Below the pieces are notes generated by a model, which searched no databases, was not told the origin of the DNA, and saw nothing but the letters and a program-made list of their open reading frames with translations. From contig QKWP01000010.1 in assembly GCA_003550325.1 (NCBI GenBank), forward strand, positions 607,539-671,538: a DNA stretch of 64,000 nt, read 5' to 3'. Origin of the DNA: Gigaspora rosea. Its lineage: Eukaryota; Glomeromycota; Glomeromycetes; Diversisporales; Gigasporaceae. Of this stretch, positions 11,227-22,519 are shown piece by piece (position 1 is the first letter of the stretch; each line of letters starts with the position of its first letter). Made by a program: the position numbers and the translations under genes.

Positions 11227-12576
11227 TAGTGCTGCAAGCCATCTTAGCCAGCCCAGCCAGACTAGCCACAGCTTAAATAACTGCACCTTAGCAATAGCTG
11301 AACCACGCTTGGTGCAGTAAACATTTTATAAACAGGCTTTTGTAGCAAATTTTTTGCATAAACTAAATTAATAAATGCTTTTTATCATCACACACTAAAT
11401 AATAAATGAAATTACCCAAGAACACCCTAAAAATTTATTCTAAATTCTACACAAAAAATTCCTAGCAAAAAAAATAGTAAGATAAATTATACAAAATCTA
11501 CTAATGAAACTGCTGATACTCATTAAATAGAAAATGCTTTTGAGCCAATTTTATTACAGAGTAGACTTATTGTTAAAAAATTTCCTTTATTGTGCTAAAA
11601 ATTTCAAAAAATAAATTTTTAGCCAAAATTAAGAATTTTGAAAATCGTTAACCTACATTACATAAATTCTGGTAAAAAAAATTAATCGATCGAATATTTA
11701 ATGATCAATAAGTTTTGGTTTGGCAGTGATTACCGAGACCACAAACTTATCGAATCAGCAAATATCTGACCCCCAAAACAGCTGTAATTTAGGCCAATGA
11801 TATTCAAAATTCTTAATTTTGACTGAAAATTAGTTTTTTTTTTTTTTAGATACAAAAAGGATTTTCTAATGAAACTGTTGATACTCATTAAGAAAGAATG
11901 TTCCTGAATCAATTTTGCTATCAACCAAGCATATTTCTTAAGAAAGTTCTTTTTTTGTATCTAAATAATTAAAAAAACCAATTTTGACCAAAATTAAGAA
12001 TTTTGAAGAATCATCAGCCTAAATTACGGTTGTTTCATAATTCTGGGACATTTGGTAAAAAATTAACCAGTCGGGTATTGACGATATAATATTAATACGT
12101 TTGTGACTTCAGTAATCACTGCCGAATCAACGAATATTCCGTCGGTCAATTTTTTACAAGATGTTCCAGAATTTATGAAAACAGCTGTAATGTAGGTCGT
12201 TAATCTTCAAATTTCTTAATTTTTGGCCATAAATTTATTTTTTTTGAAATTTTTAGCTACAAAAAAGGAAATTTTTTAACAAATAAGTTTACTCTATTAA
12301 AAATGGCTCAAAAACATTTTAATTTAATGAGTGTCGGCAGTTTCATTGGTAGAATTTTGTTTAATCTATTTCTTTCCGTGCATTTTTTGCGCGGAATTTA
12401 GGATAAATTTTGGGTGTACTTGGGGGAGTTTTCATTTATTATTTAGTGCGTGATTACAAAGAGTATTTATTAATTTAGTTTATGCAAAAATTCGCTACAA
12501 AAGCTTGTTTACGAAATGTTTATGCGGCTCAGTCGCAACTGGACCGGCAGGACCGGCTAAGCCGGCTTCAACACTA
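11227..12576. mobile_element. Large imperfect foldback element (1.35 kb), hAT-like ends
   Basis: The left end TAGTGCTGCAAGCC and the inverted right end TAGTGTTGAAGCC match, followed by GC-rich CCGGC/CCAGCC motifs. The arms continue inward for about 550 bp and include inverted copies of a CTAATGAAACTGCTGATACT segment (near 11505 and 12340), with a third copy near 11865 suggesting an internal nested palindrome. The right flank is ATTGTAGT. The left flank has a slipped TTAG run, so the TSD is not certain. Confidence 0.6.
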
Positions 12577-12656
12577 ATTGTAGTAAAATAAAATCTAACA
12601 ATTCTGAATTCAAATTTGGCTGGAGCGGAGTGGAACAGAATGTAAGACCTTTCCAT

Positions 12657-13092
12657 GGTGTATAAATTTAAGGTGATGTCCGGCTCCCGCCCCTGTAATG
12701 ATGATAATGCTGATTTTGTCGACCCCTGTAGAAATTAATTAATCAGAAGTCTAATCATTAACGTCTTCGATAAATAAAGTAAACTACATATATGATGATT
12801 AATAAAATTATAAGTAAACTATATGATTAGTAATTTGAAGTCTTCTACGTAAAATGCGCGCATTAATAAAATATGCTTAAAATATATATTCAGGTGTTTT
12901 GCTAAAAAATTTTAAATCAAATTTAAGAGCCGAATAAATAAGGTCCCAGCTCTATGAAACGTCGCCGTTTTATTACTCATTTATAATTGGAGTGAAAGAT
13001 CTATATATGGTGTACTAGATTTGGCGATGTTCGGCTTCCGCCTTGTAACGATGATAATACTGATTTTTTCGACCCCTATAGAAATAAATTAT
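12657..13092. repeat. Dispersed direct repeat of about 83 bp (two copies, 352 bp apart)
   Basis: 12657-12741 and 13009-13091 share GGTGTA, a TCCGGCTCCCGCC/TTCGGCTTCCGCC block, a GTAAYGATGATAATRCTGAT block and TCGACCCCT followed by AGAAAT. The unit is more GC-rich than its surroundings. Identity unknown; it could be a remnant of paired element ends or a small structured transcript. Confidence 0.6.
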
Positions 13093-14224
13093 TCATTTTT
13101 TTTGAATCATTCTTTTTTGTTTAATATATTATATTTAAATCGACCTTTTTATTTAACTTCACTACTCGAAGTTGGACCCATCATTAAATGATAGGTTAAA
13201 TTTAATCATTTTTATCCAATTTTACAATAAACTAGTGGATTCTTTTAACCGACGGTGAGTTTTCGGCTACATATTCAATAATAAATTTTGTCGATAAATC
13301 GGCAAGAAATATAAAAATGATGACTAATATATATATATACCGATATATAGTTGTAATTGTATTTATAAATAAACATGAAATTGTTACCTAGATAATTGAT
13401 TTATAAAAATGGAATAACATCTTAAAATTGGAGAAGTTAGCAAACGGAGCAACAAGGACGGCTGATGTTTCGCATTTGCTTCTTGTTTAATCGTCTCTTT
13501 TATTTTTTATTTTTTGACAAATAATAGTATTAGAACTGCTCAAATATGTTTATTTTGACTTATTTTGAGCACTATTACATAGAAGATGAAGCTTGAAAAT
13601 TTTCAATTACATATAAATTGCATATAAAAATTTTTGCAAATATAATTATCGGTGAGCTCAATTGCGATAAGTTGCTAATCACGTAGAGAATAACGTTATT
13701 TGTCTTACAAGTTTGCGTTTGGTGCAATTCTTAATTCATTATTATCATTATTATCGGTAACTCAAAGATCAAGTTCTATCTTTAAGATTATTTAATTGTT
13801 ACTTATTAAAAGTTGTTAAATTTATTAGATTCAACAAATGTTAGTATTACTTAACGAATAGTTACTTAAAGAAACCTGAACAAATATACAATTATTCGAT
13901 AATAACTTTCGTAAAGAATTTTTATTAAAAATTATTTGGGCGCAAAAAAAAAAATCTATTAAAAATTAATTTAAGAAAAGAAAGAAATACCAATTTTTAA
14001 TCTCATGCCAATGAGATATAAAACTTTCATCCGTCAAATAAGAATTGGTGGATGAAATTAGTTAAGATTTCAATGATATTATAATACTGCATACTATGCC
14101 TACAAATTACTGTATAAATGAATTGTACAATTCAGCAATTATAGAGTTCTTTATTTAATAAAGTTATTATTCTCGCTCGGATGCTTTATTTACATGACAA
14201 TACGAAGATACATATGGGAGTAGT
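13093..14224. other. AT-rich sequence without a recognised gene
   Basis: Contains a TTTCATCC/GGATGAAA inverted repeat near 14028-14056 and an AATAAA near 14155, but no coding or RNA signal could be supported. Confidence 0.5.
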
Positions 14225-14232
14225 GCCTTCAC

Positions 14233-15690
14233 TAGAGATGGGATTCATGCGTGCGCATGATTCCTCAATCATGCGCATGATGCGCATGTTTCCGAATCAT
14301 GCGCATTTTATCCCATCAAAATTTTTTATAGAAAAATTAAATATAAAATAAGTAAAATTAACATTCTACTATATCTATATACTTCAATTCTGGGTCTGTT
14401 CGCTTTAACATTTTTGATTGGTTGTATCCGAAAAATGTGACCTAAATGTAGGAAAACTGACAGAAATACGTAAGATGATTATGACTATTATCATGGTCGA
14501 GTAATTATTAATATTCGAGCAATTATTATATCATTTTCAATGCCCTTTTTAACGCCCTTAAACAACACAAAATTGTGAACGTGAATGTTCCAAATTTACT
14601 TTTGTTGTTTGCCTAATATTTACAAATTATTTTGGGCTAAAAAAATTCTCGAATTTAAAACCATTTTATATAATGGCCTAGTTCAAGAATAAGTGCAAGT
14701 GCAAGAACAAGTGTAAGAACACGACAAGTGCAAGAACAAGTGTAAGAACACGACAAAGCTCCGTTACAGATAAAACATATGATTAAAAAAAGTTACATTC
14801 AACCAAATATTTAATGATTGATTTCTAGAATTTTTTTTGGTCGGAATTTTTGCCGCCCTGATTATCTGATAATCAATTAATTTTCTCAGTGACTCGTAGT
14901 TCTACGAACCACAATTATGTTCAAAAGGTGATCAATGAGCTAAAACTAATATAGCAATATAAGGTTTTCTCTTTGCAACACTATTTTAGAAAATTGGCAT
15001 TCACCAATAAAACTAAGCTGTATACTATCTGTCATTGGAGTAATGAGCTTTGTAACAAACTTTTTTAGTTAACTTATACTGATTCAAACTAACCCACTAT
15101 ATATTGCAATTACTAGTATAGCGAACAAAATTTGTAATTGAATTTTTTATAAAAACTCATGATAAAAATCACAATAATTCTATAAAAACTGGGCTCAATC
15201 ATACTGAAATAGAATGTGAATTCTGTGGCAGAATTTTATAATAACATAATTTTAATGCAATCTAACTCAATCTTAACCATATAAGTAGTTAATAGAATAG
15301 TATGTTCAGTAACAGAATTTTTTTGTGATGATTCAATGCAAACTAACTCAGCATATTTATGAATATTATATAATGTGAATTTACAGATTTTAACTAAGAT
15401 TCTAAAGTTTTATACAAAGCCCCGTGGCAGAGCCACGGGTCAGGTGTCAAATTATATAAGATAAGCAACGATGAAGTTTACAATTAGTAAATTTGTAAAA
15501 ATTTATATATAATAGCAAAATCTGATTAAGAATCAATATGAAGTATCTTTATTTAGATATATTATCAATAATAAAGATAAAAATTAAAAAAATTTTTTTT
15601 ATCATGTGGTATCATGCGCATTTTATATATCAGCGCATTAATGCACATTCATGTGCATTTATTATAAAATGCGCATTTTTCCCATCTCTA
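14233..15690. mobile_element. hAT-like non-autonomous element (1458 bp) with perfect TSD and GCGCATGA arrays
   Basis: The ends are TAGAGATGGGA in perfect inverted orientation. The 8-bp duplication GCCTTCAC is present at 14225-14232 and 15691-15698. Just inside each end is a cluster of self-complementary ATGCGCAT-type motifs (14247-14310; 15612-15680). The interior holds units of the Helitron-associated satellite (14930-15420) and a hairpin at 15420-15439. No transposase ORF. Confidence 0.9.
15420..15439 (+). repeat. Perfect GC-rich hairpin, possible degenerate Helitron 3' end
   Basis: CCCGTGGC, a 3-nt loop, then GCCACGGG. It follows satellite units of the Helitron family. No CTRR terminus appears at the expected distance downstream, so it is only a candidate end. 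Confidence 0.4.
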
Positions 15691-16105
15691 GCCTTCACTA
15701 CTTTCTCTTCTATTTTCGTACTTGTGCTTTACCAATTTTTCTATAGTCCATATATTTCTTATAAGCTTGTCACTGTGTGCATTCACTGCGTGCACGTGAC
15801 GAAGTACAAATGAGGATCGAAAGTACGGCCCACGCTATAATGTAGCACATACTACTTCAACTTTTACTTTCACTTTTTCTTTTTCACTTCTTTTCTTCTT
15901 TATCTCTTTTATCATTCATTTTTCATTTTTTTTTGTATTTTCTCACAGCATGTCTATGACCTTAATTATATGAAAATCTCAATCACAATCATGCAAATCC
16001 ATGATGCATACAATCGTATGCATGTCCATTGTATTCTTGCTTGGATCAATTTATTGGCATTATGAAAAAAAACACAGTGGGAGAGTGCCATGCTGCGGCT
16101 GTAGG

Positions 16106-16486
16106 CAGTGATGTACACAGACATTGTCCCGCCAATTTTACAGGGACATGGACAGTCCGGGACGGGACGTCCGGGACAAGTCCGCAATAATGTCCCAACG
16201 CGATATTGTATACGGACAATGTCCTACTAATTTTTAACTTTGTCTCTATATGTCCGGGACATGTCCGCTGGGTAAAACCAATCAAATTGCTGAATTATAC
16301 AGACCTTGGTTTGGGTTATGTAAAAAATGATGATAATATTTACGAGGGGTACACCGAATTTTATTGGTTGGTGATTACGTGTTGATTCGCTGAATGTCCG
16401 GGACAAAAAAAATTCTGGGCGGACATGTCCCGGACGTCCCGTCCCGGACTGTCCGCTGTCCGTGTCCGTGTCCCAAGACAACACTG
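16106..16486. mobile_element. hAT-like MITE (381 bp) with GTCCGGGACATGTCC arrays
   Basis: The left end is CAGTGATGT and the inverted right end CAGTGTTGT. Flanking 8-mers are GCTGTAGG (16098-16105) and ACTGTAGG (16487-16494), one transition apart. Both subterminal regions consist of repeated GTCCGGGAC/GGGACATGTCC motifs, strikingly GC-rich for this window. Overlapping minus-strand open frames through it are produced by the motif and are not genes. Confidence 0.85.
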
Positions 16487-16659
16487 ACTGTAGGTGCCAT
16501 ATTTAACCTTATAGTACAAAATACTCCACTCAATGCGTGCACACAAAGTATTGCATAATGGTCACATGGCGACAAAAAAAGAGAATCGAACACATGTATG
16601 ATATGCCAACGTGATCAAAATGCAAAGAATGTGCACATTATTGTAGTACTACACTCTTT

Positions 16660-18175
16660 ACAATACTTTTTTTTTTTTTTACTACTACCAACATCAACTG
16701 AGCATCGTGGAGCAAGTTGCTAAGCAAGATCACCCACAAGTCAGCAAGCATGTCCACAAGCAACTCGCTTTCATTCTTCTTATATTTTCATTTTTTATTC
16801 TTCTCATATTTTCATTTTTCTGTTGCATCTTATATTTTCTATTTCCCTACATCTTATATATTCGTTTTTCCCTTAATCCCATCTTCTTTCCTTTCCTATT
16901 CTTTCTTCTTCTTTCTGCTCCTCTTCTTTTCTTTTTGATTCCCCTTCTTTCCTCTTTTTTTTTTTCCTTTTTGTGTTTTCCTCTTTTTCTTACCTGTTTT
17001 TTTTTTCCAGTCTCTTCTTCTTTCTTTTTTCCCTTTTTTTCTTTCCATTTTTTTCTCTTTCCCTTTCTTTTTCTTTTTTTTTTGTTTTTTTTTCTCATTT
17101 CCTTTTCTTTTTTATTTCCTTTTCTTTCCTCCTTACTTTTCTCATTTTCTTTTCTTTCCTCCTTACTCTTCTCATTTCCTTTTCTTTCTTAATTTCTTTC
17201 CTTTTCTTTTCTTTCCTTTCACTTTTTCTTTCTCTTTTTGTCTCCCTTTTCATATCTTTCTCCTTTTCTTTTCTTTTTTTTTTTTTATCTTACTTCTTTT
17301 CTTTTCTTTTTTTTTCTACTTATCATTTCTTTTTCCTTTTCCTTTTCCTTTCCTTCTCTTTTACTTTTCTTTTTCTCTTCTCCTTTCTCTTTCTTTCCTC
17401 TTTTCGTCTCTTTCCTTTCTTTTCACTTTTCTTTTTCTCTTCTCCTTTTTCTTCTTTTTTCTTTTGCCTCCTTTCCTTTTTCCATCTCCTTTCCTCTTGT
17501 CCATCTCATTTCCTCTTTTCCGTCTTCTTTCCTTTTGTCTGTCTTCTTTCCTCTTGTCTGTTTCTTTTCCTCTTGTCTGTCACCTTTTCTCTTGTCCGTC
17601 TTCTTTCCTCTTGTCGTCTCTTTTTTTTTCACCACAATAATGATGTGGATTAACTTTTTTTTTTATAGTCACAGGATGGAATCAGACAAGTACGGGTCAT
17701 TTTTGCATAGGTCAAAGTTCGGATTTGTGCAGGTATGGCCCAAGTTGGGTCGGATGCGGCAGGTTGTGCCGAACTGTGTGTTCATTGCCAATTGGACTGT
17801 AAATAGCTCAGGTTTTGCAGCAGTTTACTAGTCAAATCAGCACGGATTTAATACAGGTAATAAATGTAAACTCACATGCCCGCGATAATGATGTGGATTT
17901 TTTTCTAGTTCTTCCTCTTTTCCCATTCTATTCTTTTCCTTTTCTTTCTCTTTCCTTTTCTTTGTCATTTCCTCTTCCTTTCCTCATTACTTTTCTCTTT
18001 TCCTTTTCATCAGTATTCTCTTTTCCTTTCCCTTTTCCCTCTTTTTTACTTTCACTTCCTTTTCTTTTTTCGTCTCTTTTTCTCTTTTTCTCTTTTTCAT
18101 TTCCTTTTCTCTTCTTCATTTTTATTCCTTCTTCTCGTTTTATTCTCTTCTCCTTTACTTTCCCTTTTTTTTTTT
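16660..18175. repeat. Polypyrimidine tract (CTTTT/TTCC-rich), about 1.4 kb, interrupted once
   Basis: The plus strand is nearly pure T and C from about 16780 to 17630 and again from about 17905 to 18175. The interruption (17630-17900) is ordinary sequence bounded by two copies of ATAATGATGTGGATT. The long F/S/L-rich plus-strand frames and K/E-rich minus frames are composition artefacts. Long mirror-like polypyrimidine tracts can form triplex DNA. Confidence 0.85.
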
Positions 18176-18204
18176 TATATCATTTCAAATAGAGCTTGGT
18201 AAAT

Positions 18205-18461
18205 GTTAGGGAGGGCTAGGAGGGATCCTATAAAGAGCCAGACCAAAGTTAGGCAGCGAAAAAAAAAGCACATATCATTCCCAAAGTACTTTCTAACCTT
18301 CTATATTCTTTATTTCCATCTTATTCCCTATTAACCAAAATAGCAATTCCATAATCACATCTTTGAGGCTTTGTTACATGTGAAAATCCTCGCGATAATA
18401 ACCTTAGCATGACTTTCATCATGCTTCAGGTTATTATTCTCACTTGGATCAATTTATTTGA
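18205..18461. repeat. Left copy of a direct repeat with an internal hairpin, possible LTR
   Basis: About 225 bp here match 20385-20620 in direct orientation (shared blocks GAGCCAGACCAAAG, CCAAAGTACTTTCT, CTTTGAGGCTTTGTTACATG). It starts TGTTAGG and could end GACA, like an LTR. A strong hairpin lies at 18397-18435. A related tail also occurs at about 16030-16080. No pol sequence was recognised between the copies, so LTR status is only a suggestion. Confidence 0.45.
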
Positions 18462-20384
18462 CATTATGAAAAAAAACACAGTAGGAGAAAAAAGAGAATC
18501 GTTGAGTTGAAATGATCTTACTAAACTAGCCCAATAAGTCGAGTACAACGATACAATTTCTTTAACATTAGATAATCTATCAAATGGAATTTATTCAATC
18601 ACATCTTTATATATCTGGGTTCTAAGTTAGAGTGTTTTCATGCATTTATCAAAAAATTTTTATTTCTACTTGCCGATCTTGTTCTTTATCAAAATTACAT
18701 AATAGATACAACTCTGATTGAGCATTATATCCATTTCAATGTGCACATTTCTATATTCAAGTATGTTGATTGAGTCATGGTTGCATTTTCCATTTGGAAC
18801 GAAATTTGGTTCGTTTCTTCTGCCAAAAAAAAAAAAATTTTTTTTTCTTTCAGAAATTCTTATGGGTTCAAAATTTTTTTTCAGATAGTAGACCCAGATT
18901 TTGTAGCAATGCCCCTTTCAATTACAAGAAAGGTATTGCACGCTCTGATTTGGAATTATCTGATCTGGGAATTGAGATTATTTGCCGAATACCTTGTGAG
19001 TTATGCATGGTCAAACTTACACGCTATATGCCATCACACTGGGACTTTCTTTTGTCACTTGACCCACATTTCTACAACTATTAAATACACATATGGGATC
19101 TTGCCTCCTGCACACGTGGTCCCACAGTCATCTCTACAATCACTAAACCAGTCTTATATCTACCTTTTTGCTTTCAATATCCGAGCTGTATAGTTGGGCT
19201 ATCGATCACTATGTTACTCAATCTAAACTATTGAAAAACTATCGAAAAACTATCCTTAGCGGTAGGTGGGCAGGTACTAACAACAAAGCTAGACTAATGT
19301 CGAGCTCAGCAGCAAAAACAAAAGATGGAGACCAAATTTTCACTCCTCTTTCCTTAAATAACCATTATCTATGATCTCATCTGTACTCAATTTTACCATA
19401 TAATCTCTCACGCAAATCATTTCTTACCCAACTCCCACGTTCCATAAACTTCGTCACAAATAACTCATACTTACTCAACTATATCAACAATTCCCACACA
19501 ATATCTCATAACCACCTGACTTCCCTACTCCTTCATTTCAATCACCAATACCTCACTTTGCACTCTACGTCATGACCCCGGTCCATGGTCTCATAACAAA
19601 TGGCTGTTCCATGACTTCTTTCATGGCATCTTAAAGCCGGCTATTGAGTTTGTGTAGCTTGGCACTAGTATTACCTGCACAATGTAGGTCTGCTATCCAT
19701 GTGAACATATGATTTTTTCTTTTTTTTTAAATTAATTTAATTAAATATATTTTTTTTTTTACGATTATAAGGTTGTGAATTGTTCGTCTTCAGCTGAATT
19801 TGTGATTGTCAGCTTGCCTTTGTACCCTTATTGAGTTAGCCATTGCCATAAACAGAAGTTTATTAACTTATAGTTGGCTAGGTTTATTTTGTGCAGACTC
19901 AGCCCCGAACTTGATTACTTGATTCGTTCTTGTTTCTGTTATCCTTCTCATAGTGTTATCCCATCCTGCTTATCAAATTTTTGATCTATCGATATCTATC
20001 GACTTAAATCGATTCGACCGATTCTAAATTTTACTTCCTCCATTTGTAAATCATCTCGACTAATAAACGACTAATGCATTTCACCTCTTTTTTTTCATAT
20101 TCGGTATTTTACCACAATATCATTGCAGCATTTCTGTAATTTTTAAAGTTCATTCTCGAACCTATGCCATATTTGCCAATTCATTACTCATGATAAAGAT
20201 CTGCATCTTGACAATTGCTGAATGCTTGACTCTGTTAAAGAGAAAATTCGGCTGTTTTTTAACTTTCAGGCTTCTGAAGACCTATATTTGTTAGAATAAT
20301 AACAAGAATTAGAAAGGCTTTCATAAATTTTTACCATCCTTTAGTATACATATAAAACTTAGTCCATATTTTGTATTATGTCTG
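18462..20384. other. Sequence between the two direct repeats; no gene recognised
   Basis: Two overlapping plus-strand open frames (18770-19193) and a third (19168-19374) have no recognisable motif, signal peptide or composition bias supporting them. Nothing else could be identified. Confidence 0.45.
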
Positions 20385-20620
20385 TTTAGGTTTTATGAGG
20401 CACCCACGAAAGAGCCAGACCAAAGTCAGGCAGTGACGAAAAAAGCACTTATCGTTCCCAAAGTACTTTCTCAACCTTTTATATTTCCTTTATTTCTATC
20501 TTATTTCCTACTAACCACAAATAGCAATTCTATAATCACATCTTTGAGGCTTTGTTACATGTGAAGATCCTCGCAATAATAACCTTAGCATGACTTTCGT
20601 CATGCTTCAGGTTATTTTTC
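20385..20620. repeat. Right copy of the hairpin-bearing direct repeat
   Basis: Matches 18205-18461. The hairpin at 20578-20616 pairs AATAACCT-AGCATGA with TCATGCT-AGGTTATT. A shorter degenerate version follows at about 20657-20690. Confidence 0.5.
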
Positions 20621-20649
20621 TATCATACAAGCCACAAGGGTGATCCTTG

Positions 20650-21402
20650 CGATAATAACCCCAGCGTGACTTCGTCATATTATTTAGTTATATTTGTATC
20701 TTAACAATTTGTATCTTAACAACTTTGCAATTAAATATTCTAACATTGAGGGATTCAATTAACAAATAAATGACGCATTTCGAAAATAAGTAAGAATTTT
20801 TAAATAATATTTTTACTATATTTGAATTATAAACCAGAAAAATAAAATAAGATTCTTTGATTTTAATTTTGAACCTCCCTAATATGGATATGTGACAAAA
20901 TGAACTTTTCTATCATTATAAAAAAACAGTTAGTATTAACCAAAATTAGATACTTAAAAGTTAACATCAATTGACTATTTTTTTCACTTGTTTAAAATAT
21001 ATGATTGTTATTCAAAATATTTAATTCTAGTTTATGTTATAAATACCATATATTGTCAGATAAAAGAGACAAAAAAAATTAGTAATCTTTTGGATGCCAA
21101 GAAAAAGGTTGCTTTTATTTATAGTAATCAAACATAATACTATCCTTTCTATGAACAAATGATTCCAGAATCAAGGAGCTGCTTTTATTTAGTAGTTGCT
21201 TTTAATCGGTAAGATACAGTATAAAAATCATTAAAAAAACGCAACCTTTAAAAGCTATATTGCAAAATTTTTTTAATATAACTGCTTTTGTTATTAAGTG
21301 ATTCATAAATTTATATATAATTCTTCGATTGCTTAATACTATAATATTAGTTGGATCGATTTTAATGCTTCATTAAAGTCATTAAGCGATTTTTATATTA
21401 AA
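20650..21402. other. AT-rich sequence left of the Helitron pair; no gene
   Basis: No coding, RNA or repeat-boundary signal could be supported here. Confidence 0.5.
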
Positions 21403-21930
21403 CTAGTGTAATAGGTAGCGCATTCACGCTACCCATCTTATTTAGTTTTTTTTTGATCATATTAATGAGTTACATGTAAATAAACTTCTATTACAGAACT
21501 TAATAGCTATTGTTGTATACACAATATGAGGTTAAGGTTGATTAGCTTGCATTAGATTTATTGATTTTATTCGTAATAACTATTTTAATTTACAAAAATA
21601 TCATTGATTAATGATTAAATATACGTATTTATTGAGACCGCATAAAATCAAATTAGCACTAATTAATGCATTATTCTAAATCTAAAATGCAAGGTCAAAT
21701 TATCATTCTAATATTAACAATCTTAATAAATATAAATAATAATATACAAATTAAAAAAAAACTGAAAAATATGAAAAATCAATAAATTATTTATTTTTTT
21801 AAAAGACTAATAAATAAAATTTTTAATTGACATAAGTAGTTCTAAATTAATAACCTTTAGACTTTAATATTATTTTAATCTCTCAAAGTTTACAATCTCA
21901 CATTTTCATTGTTTCATATCAATTATCAAC

Positions 21931-22248
21931 GAATCCGTATTATTTCGCCAACAATCACTTCACCGACATAACATTTTACCGACAAATACTCACCGACAAG
22001 TTCATTTTACTGACAGTTTGTTTCACCAAAGTTCATTTTACTGACAAGTTTTTTTTTCAAAAAGCATTCTAACTTTAGCCCTAATTCTACCTAATTCTAC
22101 TCTGACCCTAACGAAAATGACCAGAATTACTTTATCAGTGAAATGAGCTTCGGTGAAATAAACTGTCGGTAAAATGAACGTGTCGGTGAATAATTGTCAG
22201 TGAAATGTTATGTCGGTGAAGTGATTGTCGATTAATTGATTGCCACCC
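21931..22248. mobile_element. MITE (318 bp) of inverted TCACCGACA motifs inside the left Helitron
   Basis: Flanked by ATTATCAAC at 21922-21930 and 22249-22257. The right Helitron has the uninterrupted site at about 50125-50145. Both halves are tandem TTCACCGACA / TTTTACCGACA motifs in inverted orientation. The very ends are diverged; the 8-9 bp TSD suggests hAT or Mutator-like. Confidence 0.8.
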
Positions 22249-22519
22249 ATTATCAACTTACTGGTATTGCATATCTGTCTTTGAAAGAATAAATATTATA
22301 AATTTAATCTTTTGAAATGAGCATTGTATTATTAAATTTAATATAGTAAATTATTTTGGTTAAATCAAAATGCCTTAACATACCTTCATTTAACTTCTGA
22401 ATTTTTTTATTAACTGTTAAATTACTTTATTATATTATAGTTCCAAAAGTATTGTTTTAAATTGTATATTGTAATCTTCTAGACATTTTACTTATAGTCC
22501 TGAATCTCTTTTGAGCATT

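Noticed and set aside
15538-15813. 91-codon plus-strand frame
   Set aside because: Spans the right end of a hAT-like element and its flank; no domain.
16046-16593. Four overlapping minus-strand frames with CPGR/DVRDMS-type peptides
   Set aside because: They translate the GTCCGGGAC array of a MITE in different frames and cross its borders.
16707-18192. Several plus-strand open frames up to 226 codons, rich in F, S and L
   Set aside because: They are read from a polypyrimidine tract in several overlapping frames; composition alone keeps them open.
18205-20620. A confident LTR retrotransposon call
   Set aside because: Direct repeats exist, but no gag/pol, primer-binding site or matching TSD could be seen.
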